Translations under genes and position numbers: made by a program
Notes under the pieces: generated by a model
Told to the model about the DNA's origin: nothing
Database searches by the model: none
What the model saw: only the letters and a program-made list of their open reading frames with translations
DNA from: Streptomyces sp. NBC_01803
GTDB lineage: Bacteria > Actinomycetota > Actinomycetes > Streptomycetales > Streptomycetaceae
Reading direction: 5' to 3'
Assembly (NCBI RefSeq): GCF_035917415.1
Contig: NZ_CP109073.1
Span: 4,138,501-4,202,500, forward strand
Length of the DNA: 64,000 bases
Shown: piece after piece, positions 17,709 to 28,143 of the stretch
Layout of the letters: the number at the start of each line of letters is the position of its first letter
Position numbering within the stretch: position 1 is the stretch's first letter

Positions 17709-18311
17709 ATGGACGGCGCACTGTGGATGTACGTCCTCCTGGCGCTGACGACAGCCCCGCCGCTGGTGCCCAACGCGGCGCTGATAGCGTCCGCCGGCGC
17801 GCTCGCCGAGGCGGGTGAACTCAGCCTGGGACTCGTGCTGTTCGTGGTCGCCGTCAGTGCGCTGGCCGGCGACGCGGCGGTGTACGGCATCGGGCGGCTG
17901 GCCAGCGGTCGGGTCGTGCGATGGCTCTCCCGCGCCGCCCGCCGCAAGGCGGCCCTCACCTGGACGGCGGACCGGATCGGCACCCACGGCGTGCCGTTCG
18001 TCGTCGGCATCCGGTTCCTGCCCAGCGGGCGGCTGGTCGGTGGCCTGACCGCCGCCATCGTCCGCTACCACCCCGGGCGTTACCTGCTGGGCGCCGGGCT
18101 GGCCGAGGTCATCTGGGCCTCCTACAGCGTCGCCCTCGGCTACTGGGGCGGCTCCGCGCTCGGCAGCACCTGGTCGGCGCTCCTCATCGGCCTCGCCGTC
18201 TCCCTCCTCGTCGCGGGCGTCGCCCAGTTGATGAGCAGAGCCGGCCGGACGGCGCCGTCCCCCGCCGGGATCAGTCCCGTCGCCCACCCCGATGGCCCGG
18301 CCGGCGGCTGA
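17709..18311 (+). CDS. DedA/VTT-family membrane protein
   Basis: A 200-residue polytopic membrane protein of the DedA family. These are thought to be half-transporters or lipid flippases important for envelope homeostasis. The family pattern is visible: PPLVPNAALIASAGALA, GDAAVYGIGRLASG, then FVVGIRFLPSGRLVGGLTA with the conserved Arg and Pro of the re-entrant loop. Start ATG 17709 (MDGALWMY) is set by the first helix; the ribosome site is weak. It is divergent from copZ with CsoR-like palindromes between them. The last 41 bp overlap the convergent HTH gene. Confidence 0.88.
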   Translation: MDGALWMYVLLALTTAPPLVPNAALIASAGALAEAGELSLGLVLFVVAVSALAGDAAVYGIGRLASGRVVRWLSRAARRKAALTWTADRIGTHGVPFVVGIRFLPSGRLVGGLTAAIVRYHPGRYLLGAGLAEVIWASYSVALGYWGGSALGSTWSALLIGLAVSLLVAGVAQLMSRAGRTAPSPAGISPVAHPDGPAGG

Positions 18312-18471
18312 CCCACTGCTTGATGGTGTCCGGGTACCAGAACGGGCGCCCGTTCTCCACCACGTCCGGCGGGGGCAGCAGACCGTGCTTCCGATAGGAG
18401 CGCACGGTGTCCGGCCGCACGCGGATATGCGCGGCGATCTCCTTGTACGACCAGAGTCCGCGATCCGTCAA
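18271..18471 (-). CDS. Small MerR/excisionase-like helix-turn-helix protein
   Basis: A 66-residue DNA-binding protein made only of a winged HTH: LWSYKEIAAHIRVRPDTVRS, YRKHGLLPPPD, then GRPFWYPDTIKQWVSRRP. This layout is shared by phage excisionases, AlpA-like activators and small streptomycete regulators; no integrase lies nearby, so a regulatory role is more likely. The start is TTG at 18471, chosen because a consensus AGGAGG lies 9 bases upstream and no ATG or GTG fits. Its 3' end overlaps the DedA gene. Confidence 0.75.
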   Translation of the reverse strand: MTDRGLWSYKEIAAHIRVRPDTVRSYRKHGLLPPPDVVENGRPFWYPDTIKQWVSRRPGHRGGRRD

Positions 18472-18659
18472 CTCTTCGCACCTCCTCGGAAACCCGCTGT
18501 GACGCGGGCGTGGGACCGATGATCACTGAGCCTGCGCCCGGTGAACGACGGGGTGAGAAGTGGCGCATGGGCCTGTCGACCATCTGTGACGGGTAAGGCG
18601 CGTAACGGTGACGGCTGTCGCGGAACCCTGACGTTCTGTCGCGGTCGGGAAGGTGTGCG

Positions 18660-20162
<1,503 letters not shown>

Positions 20163-20223
20163 GCCGTAGGGCCTCCAGGTCTTGGGGACGTCACGTGTCG
20201 TGGGTCTTCGGGTGTCGTGGGTC

Positions 20224-22113
20224 TCACAGGTGCCGGCGCCGGGCGGCCGAGCGCCGTTCGTACTCCGCGCGGGCCGCGCGCGCCGCCGGGCGGGTGGCGG
20301 TCGCCGCCACCGGCACATCCCACCACGCCTGCGCGGGTGGCGCGGTGGGTGCGGCGGCGGTGTCCGTCTCGACGTGGACACAGCACGGCCGTTCGAGGGC
20401 GCGGGCCGCCGCCAGCGCCTCCCGCAGCTCACCGTACGTCCCGGCGCGGAAGACCGTCAGGCCCAGCGAGGCGGCGTTGGCGGCCAGGTCGACCGGCAGC
20501 GGGTCGCCGGTGTAGGAGCCGTCGGGCGCGCGGAACCGGTAGGCGGTGCCGAAGCGTTCGGCTCCGGTCTCCTCGGACAGGCCGCCGATGGAGGCGTAGC
20601 CGTGGTTCTGGATCAGCAACAGCTTGATGTTCACGCCCTCCTGGACGGCCGTGACCAGCTCGGTCGGCATCATCAGATAGGTGCCGTCCCCGACCAGCGC
20701 CCACACCGGGCGGTCGGGGGCGGCCAGGCGCACACCGATGGCGGCCGGGATCTCGTAGCCCATGCATGAGTACCCGTACTCCAGGTGGTACTGGCGCGGG
20801 GAGCGGGCCCGCCACAGCTTGTGCAGGTCGCCGGGGAGGGAGCCGGCCGCGTTGATCACGATGTCGTCGTCCCCGACAACCGCGTCCAGCGCGCCGATCA
20901 CCTGGGTCTGGGTCGGGCGGGCGCCCGGGTCGCGCGGGGTGAGGGCCGCGTCCACCACGCGGTCCCAACGAGCCTTGCCCGCCGCGTACTCGGCGGCGTA
21001 CGCGGCCTCGACCCGGTGGCCGGCCAGGGCCGCCGTCAGCGCGGTCAGCCCGGCGCGGGCGTCGCCGACCAGGGCCAGGCCGCCGAGCTTGTGCGCGTCG
21101 GCGGGGGAGATGGTGAGGCTGACGAACCGGACGCCGGGCGCGGCGAAGAGCGTGCCGGAGGCGGTCGTGAAGTCCGTGTACCGGGTGCCGACGCCGATCA
21201 CCAGGTCGGCGGTGCGGGCCAGGTCATCGGCCACCGCCGTGCCGGTGTGGCCGACGCCGCCCACGTCGCAGGGGTGGTCGTGACGCAGCGAGCCCTTCCC
21301 GGCCTGGGTGGAGGCCACCGGGATGCCGGTGGCGTCGGCCAGCGCGCGCAGCGCGTCCTCCGCCTCGCTGTGGTGCACCCCGCCGCCCGCGATCAGCAGC
21401 GGCCGGCGGGCGGCCCGGACCGCCCGCGCCGCGTCGGCGAGCGCCTCGGCGTCCGGGGCCGGCCGGGGCACGCGCCAGACGCGCTCGGCGAAGAACGCGG
21501 CCGGCCAGTCGAACGCCTCGGCCTGCACGTCCTGCGGCAGGGCCAGGGTCACCGCGCCGGTTGCCGCCGGGTCGGCCAGCACGCGGACGGCGGCGAGCGC
21601 GGCGGGGATCAGCGCCTCCGGGCGGTGCACGCGGTCGAACCACCGACTGACCGGGCGCAGCGCGTCGTTGACGGAGACGTCCCCGGCCAGGGGGTGTTCG
21701 AGCTGCTGGAGCACCGGGTCGGCGGGGCGGGTGGCGAACGTGTCGCCGGGCAGCAGGAGAACGGGCAGCCGGTTGATGGTGGCGAGGGCGGCGCCGGTCA
21801 CGAGGTTGGTCGCGCCGGGGCCGATGGAGGTGGTGACGGCCTGGGCGGACAGGCGGTTGCGCTGGCGGGCGAAGCCGACGGCGGCGTGCACCATGGCCTG
21901 TTCGTTGCGGCCCTGGTGGAAGGGGAGCCGGGCGCCCGGGCCCTGGCCGCTCTCGATCAGCGCCTGCCCGATCCCGGCGACGTTCCCGTGGCCGAAGATG
22001 CCCCAGCAGGCGTCGATCAGCCGGTGCCGTTCGCCGTCCCGCTCGGTGTACTGGCTCGCCAGGAAGCGCACCAGGGCCTGCGCCACGGTCAGTCGGACGG
22101 GGTGCGCGGTCAT
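20224..22113 (-). CDS. iolD: 3D-(3,5/4)-trihydroxycyclohexane-1,2-dione hydrolase
   Basis: A thiamine-diphosphate enzyme that opens the inositol ring to 5-deoxy-glucuronate. Length is 629 residues. It follows the acetolactate-synthase fold: FHQGRNEQAMVHAAVGFAR, SIGPGATNLVTGAA, a central RRPLLIAGGGVHHSEAEDAL, and the ThDP/metal motif ALVGDGTYLMMPTELVTAV followed by NHGYASIGGLS. The ATG at 22113 overlaps the iolB stop (ATGA), giving translational coupling. The C-terminal 60 residues are Ala/Arg-rich. Confidence 0.96.
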   Translation of the reverse strand: MTAHPVRLTVAQALVRFLASQYTERDGERHRLIDACWGIFGHGNVAGIGQALIESGQGPGARLPFHQGRNEQAMVHAAVGFARQRNRLSAQAVTTSIGPGATNLVTGAALATINRLPVLLLPGDTFATRPADPVLQQLEHPLAGDVSVNDALRPVSRWFDRVHRPEALIPAALAAVRVLADPAATGAVTLALPQDVQAEAFDWPAAFFAERVWRVPRPAPDAEALADAARAVRAARRPLLIAGGGVHHSEAEDALRALADATGIPVASTQAGKGSLRHDHPCDVGGVGHTGTAVADDLARTADLVIGVGTRYTDFTTASGTLFAAPGVRFVSLTISPADAHKLGGLALVGDARAGLTALTAALAGHRVEAAYAAEYAAGKARWDRVVDAALTPRDPGARPTQTQVIGALDAVVGDDDIVINAAGSLPGDLHKLWRARSPRQYHLEYGYSCMGYEIPAAIGVRLAAPDRPVWALVGDGTYLMMPTELVTAVQEGVNIKLLLIQNHGYASIGGLSEETGAERFGTAYRFRAPDGSYTGDPLPVDLAANAASLGLTVFRAGTYGELREALAAARALERPCCVHVETDTAAAPTAPPAQAWWDVPVAATATRPAARAARAEYERRSAARRRHL

Positions 22114-23054
22114 CGGCGGGCCTCCGGCGTCTCGTTGGGGGGCGGCCCGGTGAGCGGCAGCCGGGGGTCGGGTGGTTGCCCGGCCCAGGTGTCCCTGATC
22201 CAGGTGTGGTCGGGGTGGTCACTGATGAGCCATTCGCGCCGGGTGCCGGGGCCGGCCATGACGTTGAGGTAGTACATGTCGTGACCGGGCGCGGCCATGG
22301 CCGGGCCGTGCCAGCCGTCCGGGATCAACACGGCGTCGCCGCTGCGGACTTCTGCCAGCAGGTCGGTGCCGATACCCCGGCCGGAGGGGGTCACGCGCTG
22401 ATACCCGACGCCGTCGGCCGCGCGTTCGTCCGGGGCCGACGCGATCTCGTAGTAGTAGATCTCCTCCAGCTCCGACTCCTCGCCCGGGCGGGCCTCGTCG
22501 TGCTTGTGCGGGGGATAGGACGACCAGTTCCCGCCAGGGGTCAGCACCTCGACCGCGATCAGCCGGTCCGCCTCGAAGACGTCCGCCGCCGCGAAGTTGT
22601 TGACCTGGCGGGTGCAGGCGCCGGCGCCGCGCAGCTCGACCGGCACGGCCTCCGCCGGGCCGTGGCGGGCGGGCAGCCGGTGGGCGCAGCGGGCGCCGGC
22701 CAGCGCGAACCGCCCGCCGCCGGTGGAGGCGACGGTCACCTCGGCGTCGCGCGGCACGTACGCGAAGTCGCTGACCCCGGCGAAGACATCGGGCCGCCCG
22801 CGCAGTGCGAACGGGTCTCCCCCGTCGGCGACGGTCACCACGCAGCTTCCGGCCAGCGGCAGCACGATCCACTCGCTGTCGCCGGTGTGGAACGTGTGGT
22901 GCGCGCCGGAGGCGAGCGGCAGCACGCGCAGCGAGGTGAATCCCCAGCCGGCGCGCTCCGGCGAGATGTCGAGGGCATACGGGTCGGCGGCGGCCGAGCC
23001 CGCCGGGAGGTGGTAACGGGAGTGGGGGCTCGGTCCGTTGGGGCTTCTGGTCAT
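22110..23054 (-). CDS. iolB: 5-deoxy-glucuronate isomerase
   Basis: Converts 5-deoxy-D-glucuronate to 2-deoxy-5-keto-D-gluconate. A double-cupin protein of 314 residues. The metal-binding cupin shows SSYPPHKHDEARPGEESELE and EEIYYYE with the expected His and Glu ligands, and IPDGWHGPAMAAPGHDMYYL in the C-terminal half. Start ATG 23054 (MTRSPNG) lies 15 bp after the aldolase stop. It is followed by iolD with a 4-bp overlap. Confidence 0.96.
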   Translation of the reverse strand: MTRSPNGPSPHSRYHLPAGSAAADPYALDISPERAGWGFTSLRVLPLASGAHHTFHTGDSEWIVLPLAGSCVVTVADGGDPFALRGRPDVFAGVSDFAYVPRDAEVTVASTGGGRFALAGARCAHRLPARHGPAEAVPVELRGAGACTRQVNNFAAADVFEADRLIAVEVLTPGGNWSSYPPHKHDEARPGEESELEEIYYYEIASAPDERAADGVGYQRVTPSGRGIGTDLLAEVRSGDAVLIPDGWHGPAMAAPGHDMYYLNVMAGPGTRREWLISDHPDHTWIRDTWAGQPPDPRLPLTGPPPNETPEARR

Positions 23055-23069
23055 GGGCGCCTCAGATCC

Positions 23070-23948
23070 TCACAGCAGTCCGGCGGCCGTGTCCACGGCG
23101 CGTGCCACGTCGCCGTCCGCCGGGTAGAGCAGCGAGCGGCCGGCGATCAGGCCGTGCACGGTGGGCAGGCGCAGCGCCTTGCGCCACCGCTCGTACGTGC
23201 CCTCCTGGTCGCGGCCGACGTCGCCGCCGAGCAGCACGGCGGGCAGTGTGGAGGTCTCCATGACCCGTCCCATCTCCGCGGCGTCCGCGGTGACCGGCAC
23301 CTTCAGCCAGGTGTAGGCCGAGGTGCCGCCGAGGCCGGAGGCGATGGCGAGGGACGTGGCGACCGCCTCGGCGCTCAGGTCGGTGCTCACCTTGCCGTCC
23401 ACCCGGCGGCAGATGAAGGGCTCCACGAAGACGGGCAGGCGGCGTTCGGCCATCTCGTCGATGGCGCGGGCGGTCGCGTGCAGGGTGGCGAGCGAGCCGG
23501 GGTCGGCGTAGTCGATGCGCAGCAGCAGCTTCCCGCCGTCGAAGCCCAGCCGCTCCAGCGACTCGGCGCGGTGACCGGTGAAGCGGTCGTCGAGCTCGAA
23601 GGCGGCGCCGGCCAGTCCGCCGCGGTTCATCGAGCCGATGGCGAGCTTGCGGTCGAGGGCGCCGAGCAGCAGCAGGTCGTCCAGGACGTCGGCGGTGGCG
23701 AGGACCCCGTCGACGCCCGGCCGGGAGAGGGCGAGCGTCAGCCGTTCCAGCAGGTCGACGCGGCTGGCCATGGCCAGCTTCCGGTCCCCGACGCGCAGCG
23801 CGCCGCGCGCCGGGTGGTCGGCGGCGACGATCATCAGCCGACCGCGCTCGCCGAGGAACGGGCGCCGGTGCCGGCGGGCGGCGGCCTCGGCGATGGCCTC
23901 GGGATGTCGGGCGCGCACCGTGGCGATCTCGGAGACGCTGATGGTCAA
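23070..23948 (-). CDS. Cgl0158-type (beta/alpha)8-barrel aldolase of the iol cluster
   Basis: A 292-residue TIM-barrel protein of the class I aldolase kind, often found in actinobacterial iol clusters, and likely to cleave 2-deoxy-5-keto-gluconate-6-phosphate (the IolJ step). Visible features are MIVAADHPARGALRVGD, LLRIDYADPGSLAT, and SAYTWLKVPVTADAAEM whose Lys is a good Schiff-base candidate. VLLGGDVGRDQEGTYERW and GLIAGRSLLYP follow. The start is TTG 23948, supported by GAGGAGAGG upstream and by TTGA overlap with the iolC stop. No separate iolJ was found, which supports this assignment. Confidence 0.82.
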   Translation of the reverse strand: MTISVSEIATVRARHPEAIAEAAARRHRRPFLGERGRLMIVAADHPARGALRVGDRKLAMASRVDLLERLTLALSRPGVDGVLATADVLDDLLLLGALDRKLAIGSMNRGGLAGAAFELDDRFTGHRAESLERLGFDGGKLLLRIDYADPGSLATLHATARAIDEMAERRLPVFVEPFICRRVDGKVSTDLSAEAVATSLAIASGLGGTSAYTWLKVPVTADAAEMGRVMETSTLPAVLLGGDVGRDQEGTYERWRKALRLPTVHGLIAGRSLLYPADGDVARAVDTAAGLL

Positions 23949-25039
23949 GGGAACCTCTCCTCGTGGTGGGGTGGTGGGGTGGTGCGGGAGTGCCGGGTGG
24001 TGCGGGAGTGCGGGGGTGCGGGGTGGGGCGCCGCGGCGGCGAGGAGGGCGTCGACCTCGGCGGCGCGCGGCATGGCGGCCGAGCAGGCGAGCCGCCCGGC
24101 GACGATCGCGCCGGCCGCGTTGGCGTAGCGCGTCAGCCGGTCCGGTGCCCAGCCTGCCAGCAGCCCGTGACAGAGCGCGCCGCCGAAGGCGTCGCCCGCG
24201 CCGAGGCCGTTGACCACCTCGACCGGGTGCGGCGGGGCCTGGACGACGGTGCCGTCGCGGTCCATGGCCAGGACGCCGCGCGGCCCTTGCTTGACGACGG
24301 CCAGCCGGACGCCGGCGTCGAGCAGGGCCTCGGCGCAGGCGCGCGGCTCGCGTTCGCCCGTGGCGACCTCGCACTCGGCCACGTTGCCGACCGCGACGGT
24401 GGCGTGGGCCAGGGCCTCGCGGTAGTGGGGGCGGGCCCGCTCCGGCGAGCCGTCGGGCCAGAACATCGGCCGCCAGTCGAGGTCGAAGACGGTGGCTACC
24501 TGGTCGGTGGCGGCCCGGTCGGTGGCCCGGTCGGTGGCGGCCCGGTCGGTGTCGCCCGCCGCGTGGCGGGCGGCGAGGGCGGTGAGTGTCGCGGTGCGGC
24601 TGGGCTCGGCACACAGCCCGGTGCCGGTCATCCAGAAGACGCGGGCGGCGGCGATGGCCGTCAGGTCGAGTTCGTCGGGGTGGATGACCAGATCGGGGGC
24701 GGTGGGCTGGCGGTAGAAGTAGAGCGGGAAGTCGTCGGGCGGGAAGATCTCGCAGAACGTGACGGGGGTCGGGGAGCCGGGCACGTCGGTCACCCAGCGG
24801 TCGTCCACGCCGAACTCCCGCAGCGCGCGGTGGCAGTAGTCGCCGAACGGGTCGCGTCCGGTGCGGGTGATGACCGCCGCGGAGCGGCCGAGGCGGGCGG
24901 CGGCGACGGCCACGTTGGTGGGGGAGCCGCCGAGGAACTTGCCGAAAGTCTCGACGTCCGCGAGCGGTACGCCGGTCTGGAGCGGGTAGATGTCCACCCC
25001 GATGCGTCCCATGGTGATCACGTCGAGCGGTCCGGCCAT
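23945..25039 (-). CDS. iolC: 5-dehydro-2-deoxygluconokinase
   Basis: A PfkB-family sugar kinase that phosphorylates 2-deoxy-5-keto-gluconate with ATP. Length is 364 residues. The PfkB pattern is clear: MGRIGVDIYPLQTG, KFLGGSPTNVAVAAARLG, DPFGDYCHRALREFGV, and the signature VNGLGAGDAFGGALCHGLL with the catalytic Asp. A short repetitive insert (RAATDRATDRAATD) comes from tandem repeats at about 24505-24560. The C-terminal tail is His/Pro/Thr-rich and also repeat-derived. ATG 25039 (MAGPLDVITMG) follows AAGGG. It is the first gene of the leftward iol operon. Confidence 0.95.
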   Translation of the reverse strand: MAGPLDVITMGRIGVDIYPLQTGVPLADVETFGKFLGGSPTNVAVAAARLGRSAAVITRTGRDPFGDYCHRALREFGVDDRWVTDVPGSPTPVTFCEIFPPDDFPLYFYRQPTAPDLVIHPDELDLTAIAAARVFWMTGTGLCAEPSRTATLTALAARHAAGDTDRAATDRATDRAATDQVATVFDLDWRPMFWPDGSPERARPHYREALAHATVAVGNVAECEVATGEREPRACAEALLDAGVRLAVVKQGPRGVLAMDRDGTVVQAPPHPVEVVNGLGAGDAFGGALCHGLLAGWAPDRLTRYANAAGAIVAGRLACSAAMPRAAEVDALLAAAAPHPAPPHSRTTRHSRTTPPPHHEERFP

Positions 25040-25109
25040 GCGGGTGCCCTTTCGGCGGGTGGGCGGGACACCCCCACATGTAGTCGCGTACCGGAGGGCT
25101 GTCAATGAT

Positions 25110-25163
25110 TTGTCCTGACATATGGACAATAGGGCTTGTGATGGGCAGTATCGTCCGGACAAA
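25110..25163. promoter_or_regulatory. Candidate iol operator between divergent operons
   Basis: TTGTCC-N8-GGACAA (25110-25129) is a perfect 6+6 inverted repeat. A second GTCC/GGAC palindrome (25153-25160) continues into AAA, giving another GGACAAA half-site. The pair lies between iolC and the ABC binding-protein gene and is the natural target of the cluster's GntR regulator (inference). Confidence 0.55.
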
Positions 25164-25220
25164 CGATCCGCGACTCGCGATGTCCCCCCGAGCTCTCACA
25201 GCGAAGTGAGGATCCGGCCG

Positions 25221-26231
25221 ATGAACACCGTCCGATACGCCGCGCTGGTGGCCGCCTGTGCCGCCGGCGCGTTGCTGCTGTCCGGCTGCAGCAGCGACAC
25301 CGGTGGCAAGCGTGCCCGGGAGGCCGCCGAGGAGGCGGCCGAGAACGCCATGGGCCAGGCCGACACGCCACGGATGAAGGTCGCGATGATCACCCACGGC
25401 GCGCCTGGCGACACCTTCTGGGACACCGTGCGCGAGGGAGCGGAGGCGGCGGCCCACAAGAGCAACGCGGAGCTGGTCTACTCCAGTGACCCCGAGGTCT
25501 CCGGTCAGGCCGGCCTCATCCAGAACGCCATCGATCAGGACGTGGACGGCATCGCGGTGACCCTCGCCCATCCCGAGGGCCTCGCCGACGCCATCCGCCG
25601 GGCCGAGGACGCGGGCATCCCGGTCGTCGGCCTCAACTCCGGAATGGACGCCTGGCGGGAGATGGACCTGCTCTCCTACTTCGGCCAGGACGAGCGCCTG
25701 ACCGGTGAGGCGTTCGGGGAGCGGCTCAACGAGACCGGCGCCGAGCACGCCGTCTGCGTCATCCACGAGCAGGGCCACGTGGACCAGGAGGCGCGCTGCG
25801 ACGGCGTCGCGGCGACCTTCGAGGGCGAGAGCGAGATCCTCTACGTCGACGGCGCCGACATGCCGTCGGTGCGCTCCACCATCGAGGCCAAGCTGCGGCA
25901 GGACTCCTCGGTCGACTACGTGGTCGCGCTGGGCGCCCCGTTCGCGCTCGCCGCCGTGGGCTCGGTGGACGACGCGGCCAGCGACGCGCGGATCGCCACG
26001 TTCGACCTCAACCCCGAGCTGGTCACGGCGATCGAGGACGGGGACATGGAGTTCGCCGTCGACCAGCAGCCGTACCTCCAGGGCTACCTGGCCGTCGACG
26101 CCCTGTGGCTCTTCCACAACAACGGCAACTTCAGCGGCGGCGGCGTCGAACCGGTGCTGACCGGCCCGGCCTTCGTGGACCGCGAGAACATCGAGGAGAT
26201 CGCCGGGTTCGCCAGGAACGGGACGAGGTGA
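25221..26231 (+). CDS. Sugar/inositol ABC transporter substrate-binding lipoprotein
   Basis: An extracytoplasmic binding protein anchored to the membrane by lipid. The N-terminal signal is ALVAACAAGALLLSGC with lipobox LSGC, cleaved before Cys at about residue 22. The mature part has the periplasmic-binding-protein type I fold: VAMITHGAPGDTFWDTVREG, DVDGIAVTLAHP, PVVGLNSG and VDQQPYLQGYLAVDALW. Length is 336 residues. ATG 25221 is preceded by GTGAGGA. Its stop overlaps the permease start. The context makes inositol the likely ligand. Confidence 0.93.
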   Translation: MNTVRYAALVAACAAGALLLSGCSSDTGGKRAREAAEEAAENAMGQADTPRMKVAMITHGAPGDTFWDTVREGAEAAAHKSNAELVYSSDPEVSGQAGLIQNAIDQDVDGIAVTLAHPEGLADAIRRAEDAGIPVVGLNSGMDAWREMDLLSYFGQDERLTGEAFGERLNETGAEHAVCVIHEQGHVDQEARCDGVAATFEGESEILYVDGADMPSVRSTIEAKLRQDSSVDYVVALGAPFALAAVGSVDDAASDARIATFDLNPELVTAIEDGDMEFAVDQQPYLQGYLAVDALWLFHNNGNFSGGGVEPVLTGPAFVDRENIEEIAGFARNGTR

Positions 26232-27283
26232 GCCGCGCCGTGTCCGCCGCCGCCCGGTCGCGGCGCCTGCTCGCCCGCCCCGAAACGGGCGTGCTGATCG
26301 GTGCGTTGGCCGTCTATCTGCTCTTCTACGCGGTCGCGCCGACCTTCCGGCAGCTCGATTCGCTGTCCACCGTGCTCTATCAGTCCTCCACGCTCGGCAT
26401 CATGGGGCTGTCCGTGGCGCTGCTGATGATCGGCGGCGAGTTCGACCTGTCGGCCGGTGTCGCCGTCGTCTCCTCGGCCCTGACCGCCAGCATGATCGCC
26501 TTCCAGCTCACCCTGAACGTCTGGACGGGCGTGCTCGTCGCGCTCCTCCTCTCGCTGGCGATCGGCGCGTTCAACGGCGTGCTGCTGGTGCGGACCCGGC
26601 TGCCCAGCTTCCTGATCACGCTGGGCACCTTCCTGATGCTCCAGGGCCTCAACCTCGCGCTGACGAAGGCGATCACGGGAACCGTGGCCACCGACTCCAT
26701 CAGTGATATGGAGGGCTTCGACCAGGCGAAGAACGTCTTCGCGGCCACCCTCACGGTCGGCGGCACCGACATCCGGATCACCGTGCTGTGGTGGCTCGGC
26801 TTCGCCTGCCTGGCCACCTGGGTGCTGCTGCGCACCAAGTACGGCAACTGGATCTTCGCCGTCGGCGGCGGCCAGGAGAGCGCGCGGGCGGTCGGGGTGC
26901 CGGTGACGTTCGTCAAGATCAGCCTGTTCATGCTGGTCGGCTTCACGGCCTGGTTCGTCGGCATGCACCAGCTCTTCGCGTTCAACACCGTCCAGTCGGG
27001 CGGGGGTGTCGGCAACGAGCTGCTCTACATCGCGGCGGCCGTCATCGGCGGCTGCCTGCTGACCGGCGGCTACGGCTCGGTCTTCGGGCCGGTGGTGGGG
27101 GCGTTCCTGTTCGGCATGGTCTCCCAGGGCATCGTCTACGCGGACTGGGACCCCGACTGGTTCATGTTCTTCCTCGGTGCGGTGCTGCTGCTCGCCACGC
27201 TGCTCAACCTGTACGTGCGCAAACAGGCCACGGCCGCCCGGCGCGGACGCGGAGCCGGGCGCGAGGAGGTGAAGCGGGCGTGA
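26228..27283 (+). CDS. Inositol/sugar ABC transporter permease
   Basis: An integral membrane component of the CUT2 (RbsC-like) class, 351 residues, about 9-10 helices. Features are [20 protein letters not shown] early, [36 protein letters not shown], and the coupling region [22 protein letters not shown] 26228 overlaps the stop of the binding-protein gene (GTGA). The ATPase gene follows with the same kind of overlap, so the three are one translation unit. Confidence 0.93.
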   Translation: MSRAVSAAARSRRLLARPETGVLIGALAVYLLFYAVAPTFRQLDSLSTVLYQSSTLGIMGLSVALLMIGGEFDLSAGVAVVSSALTASMIAFQLTLNVWTGVLVALLLSLAIGAFNGVLLVRTRLPSFLITLGTFLMLQGLNLALTKAITGTVATDSISDMEGFDQAKNVFAATLTVGGTDIRITVLWWLGFACLATWVLLRTKYGNWIFAVGGGQESARAVGVPVTFVKISLFMLVGFTAWFVGMHQLFAFNTVQSGGGVGNELLYIAAAVIGGCLLTGGYGSVFGPVVGAFLFGMVSQGIVYADWDPDWFMFFLGAVLLLATLLNLYVRKQATAARRGRGAGREEVKRA

Positions 27284-28143
27284 CCACCGATAACCCCGAT
27301 ATCCCCGACATCGCCGAGACCTCTGCTCCCGCGCTGGTCGAGCTGGTCGGCGTCGGCAAGGGCTACGGGCCCGTCCGGGCACTGCGCGATGTCCATCTCA
27401 CCGTGCGGGCGGGCGAAGTGGCGTGCGTGCTGGGCGACAACGGCGCGGGCAAGTCGACCCTCATCAAGATCATCTCCGGGCTGCACCGGCACGACGAGGG
27501 CGAGTTCCGCGTGGACGGCGAGCCGGTGCGGCTCTCCGGCCCGCGCGCCGCGCTCAACCGGGGCATCGCCGCCGTCTACCAGGACCTGGCCACCGTGCCG
27601 CTGATGCCGGTGTGGCGGAACTTCTTCCTCGGCTCCGAACTCACGCGCGGCCCCTGGCCGTTCCAGCGGCTGGACATCGCGCGCATGAAGCGGACGGCCG
27701 ACGCCGAGCTGCGCCGCATGGGGATCGCGCTCGACGACCTCGAACAGCCCGTCGGCTCGCTCTCCGGCGGCCAGCGGCAGTCCGTCGCCATCGCCCGCGC
27801 CGTGCACTTCGGCGCCCGCGTGCTGGTGCTGGACGAGCCCACGGCCGCGCTGGGCGTCAAGCAGTCCGGCGTGGTGCTGAAGTACATCGCGGCGGCGCGG
27901 GAGCGTGGCCTGGGCGTCGTCTTCATCACGCACAATCCCCACCACGCCCATCTGGTCGGCGACCACTTCACCGTCCTTCGGCTGGGCGCCGTCGAGCTGA
28001 GCGCGGCGCGCGACGCGGTGACGCCGGCGGAGCTGATCACACACATGGCGGGCGGCGCCGAACTGGCGGCGCTCCAGCACGAGCTGGCCCGGGCGGGCGG
28101 CGCGGACGAAGCGCGGGAGGACGACGGTGACGAAGGCTCTTGA
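27280..28143 (+). CDS. Inositol/sugar ABC transporter ATP-binding protein (single NBD)
   Basis: The motor subunit of the importer, 287 residues. It has one nucleotide-binding domain where classical CUT2 ATPases (RbsA, MglA) have two. Walker A is [12 protein letters not shown], the signature is [15 protein letters not shown], Walker B is [12 protein letters not shown] and the switch His is in [13 protein letters not shown] 27280 follows GAGGAGGTGAAG. Its 3' end overlaps the iolE-like gene by 17 bp. An acidic tail ([12 protein letters not shown]) ends it. Confidence 0.93.
   Translation: MTTDNPDIPDIAETSAPALVELVGVGKGYGPVRALRDVHLTVRAGEVACVLGDNGAGKSTLIKIISGLHRHDEGEFRVDGEPVRLSGPRAALNRGIAAVYQDLATVPLMPVWRNFFLGSELTRGPWPFQRLDIARMKRTADAELRRMGIALDDLEQPVGSLSGGQRQSVAIARAVHFGARVLVLDEPTAALGVKQSGVVLKYIAAARERGLGVVFITHNPHHAHLVGDHFTVLRLGAVELSAARDAVTPAELITHMAGGAELAALQHELARAGGADEAREDDGDEGS

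Noticed and set aside
18271..18471. Excisionase of an integrative element
   Set aside because: The fold fits, but there is no integrase, replication or transfer gene nearby; it is kept as a small regulator.
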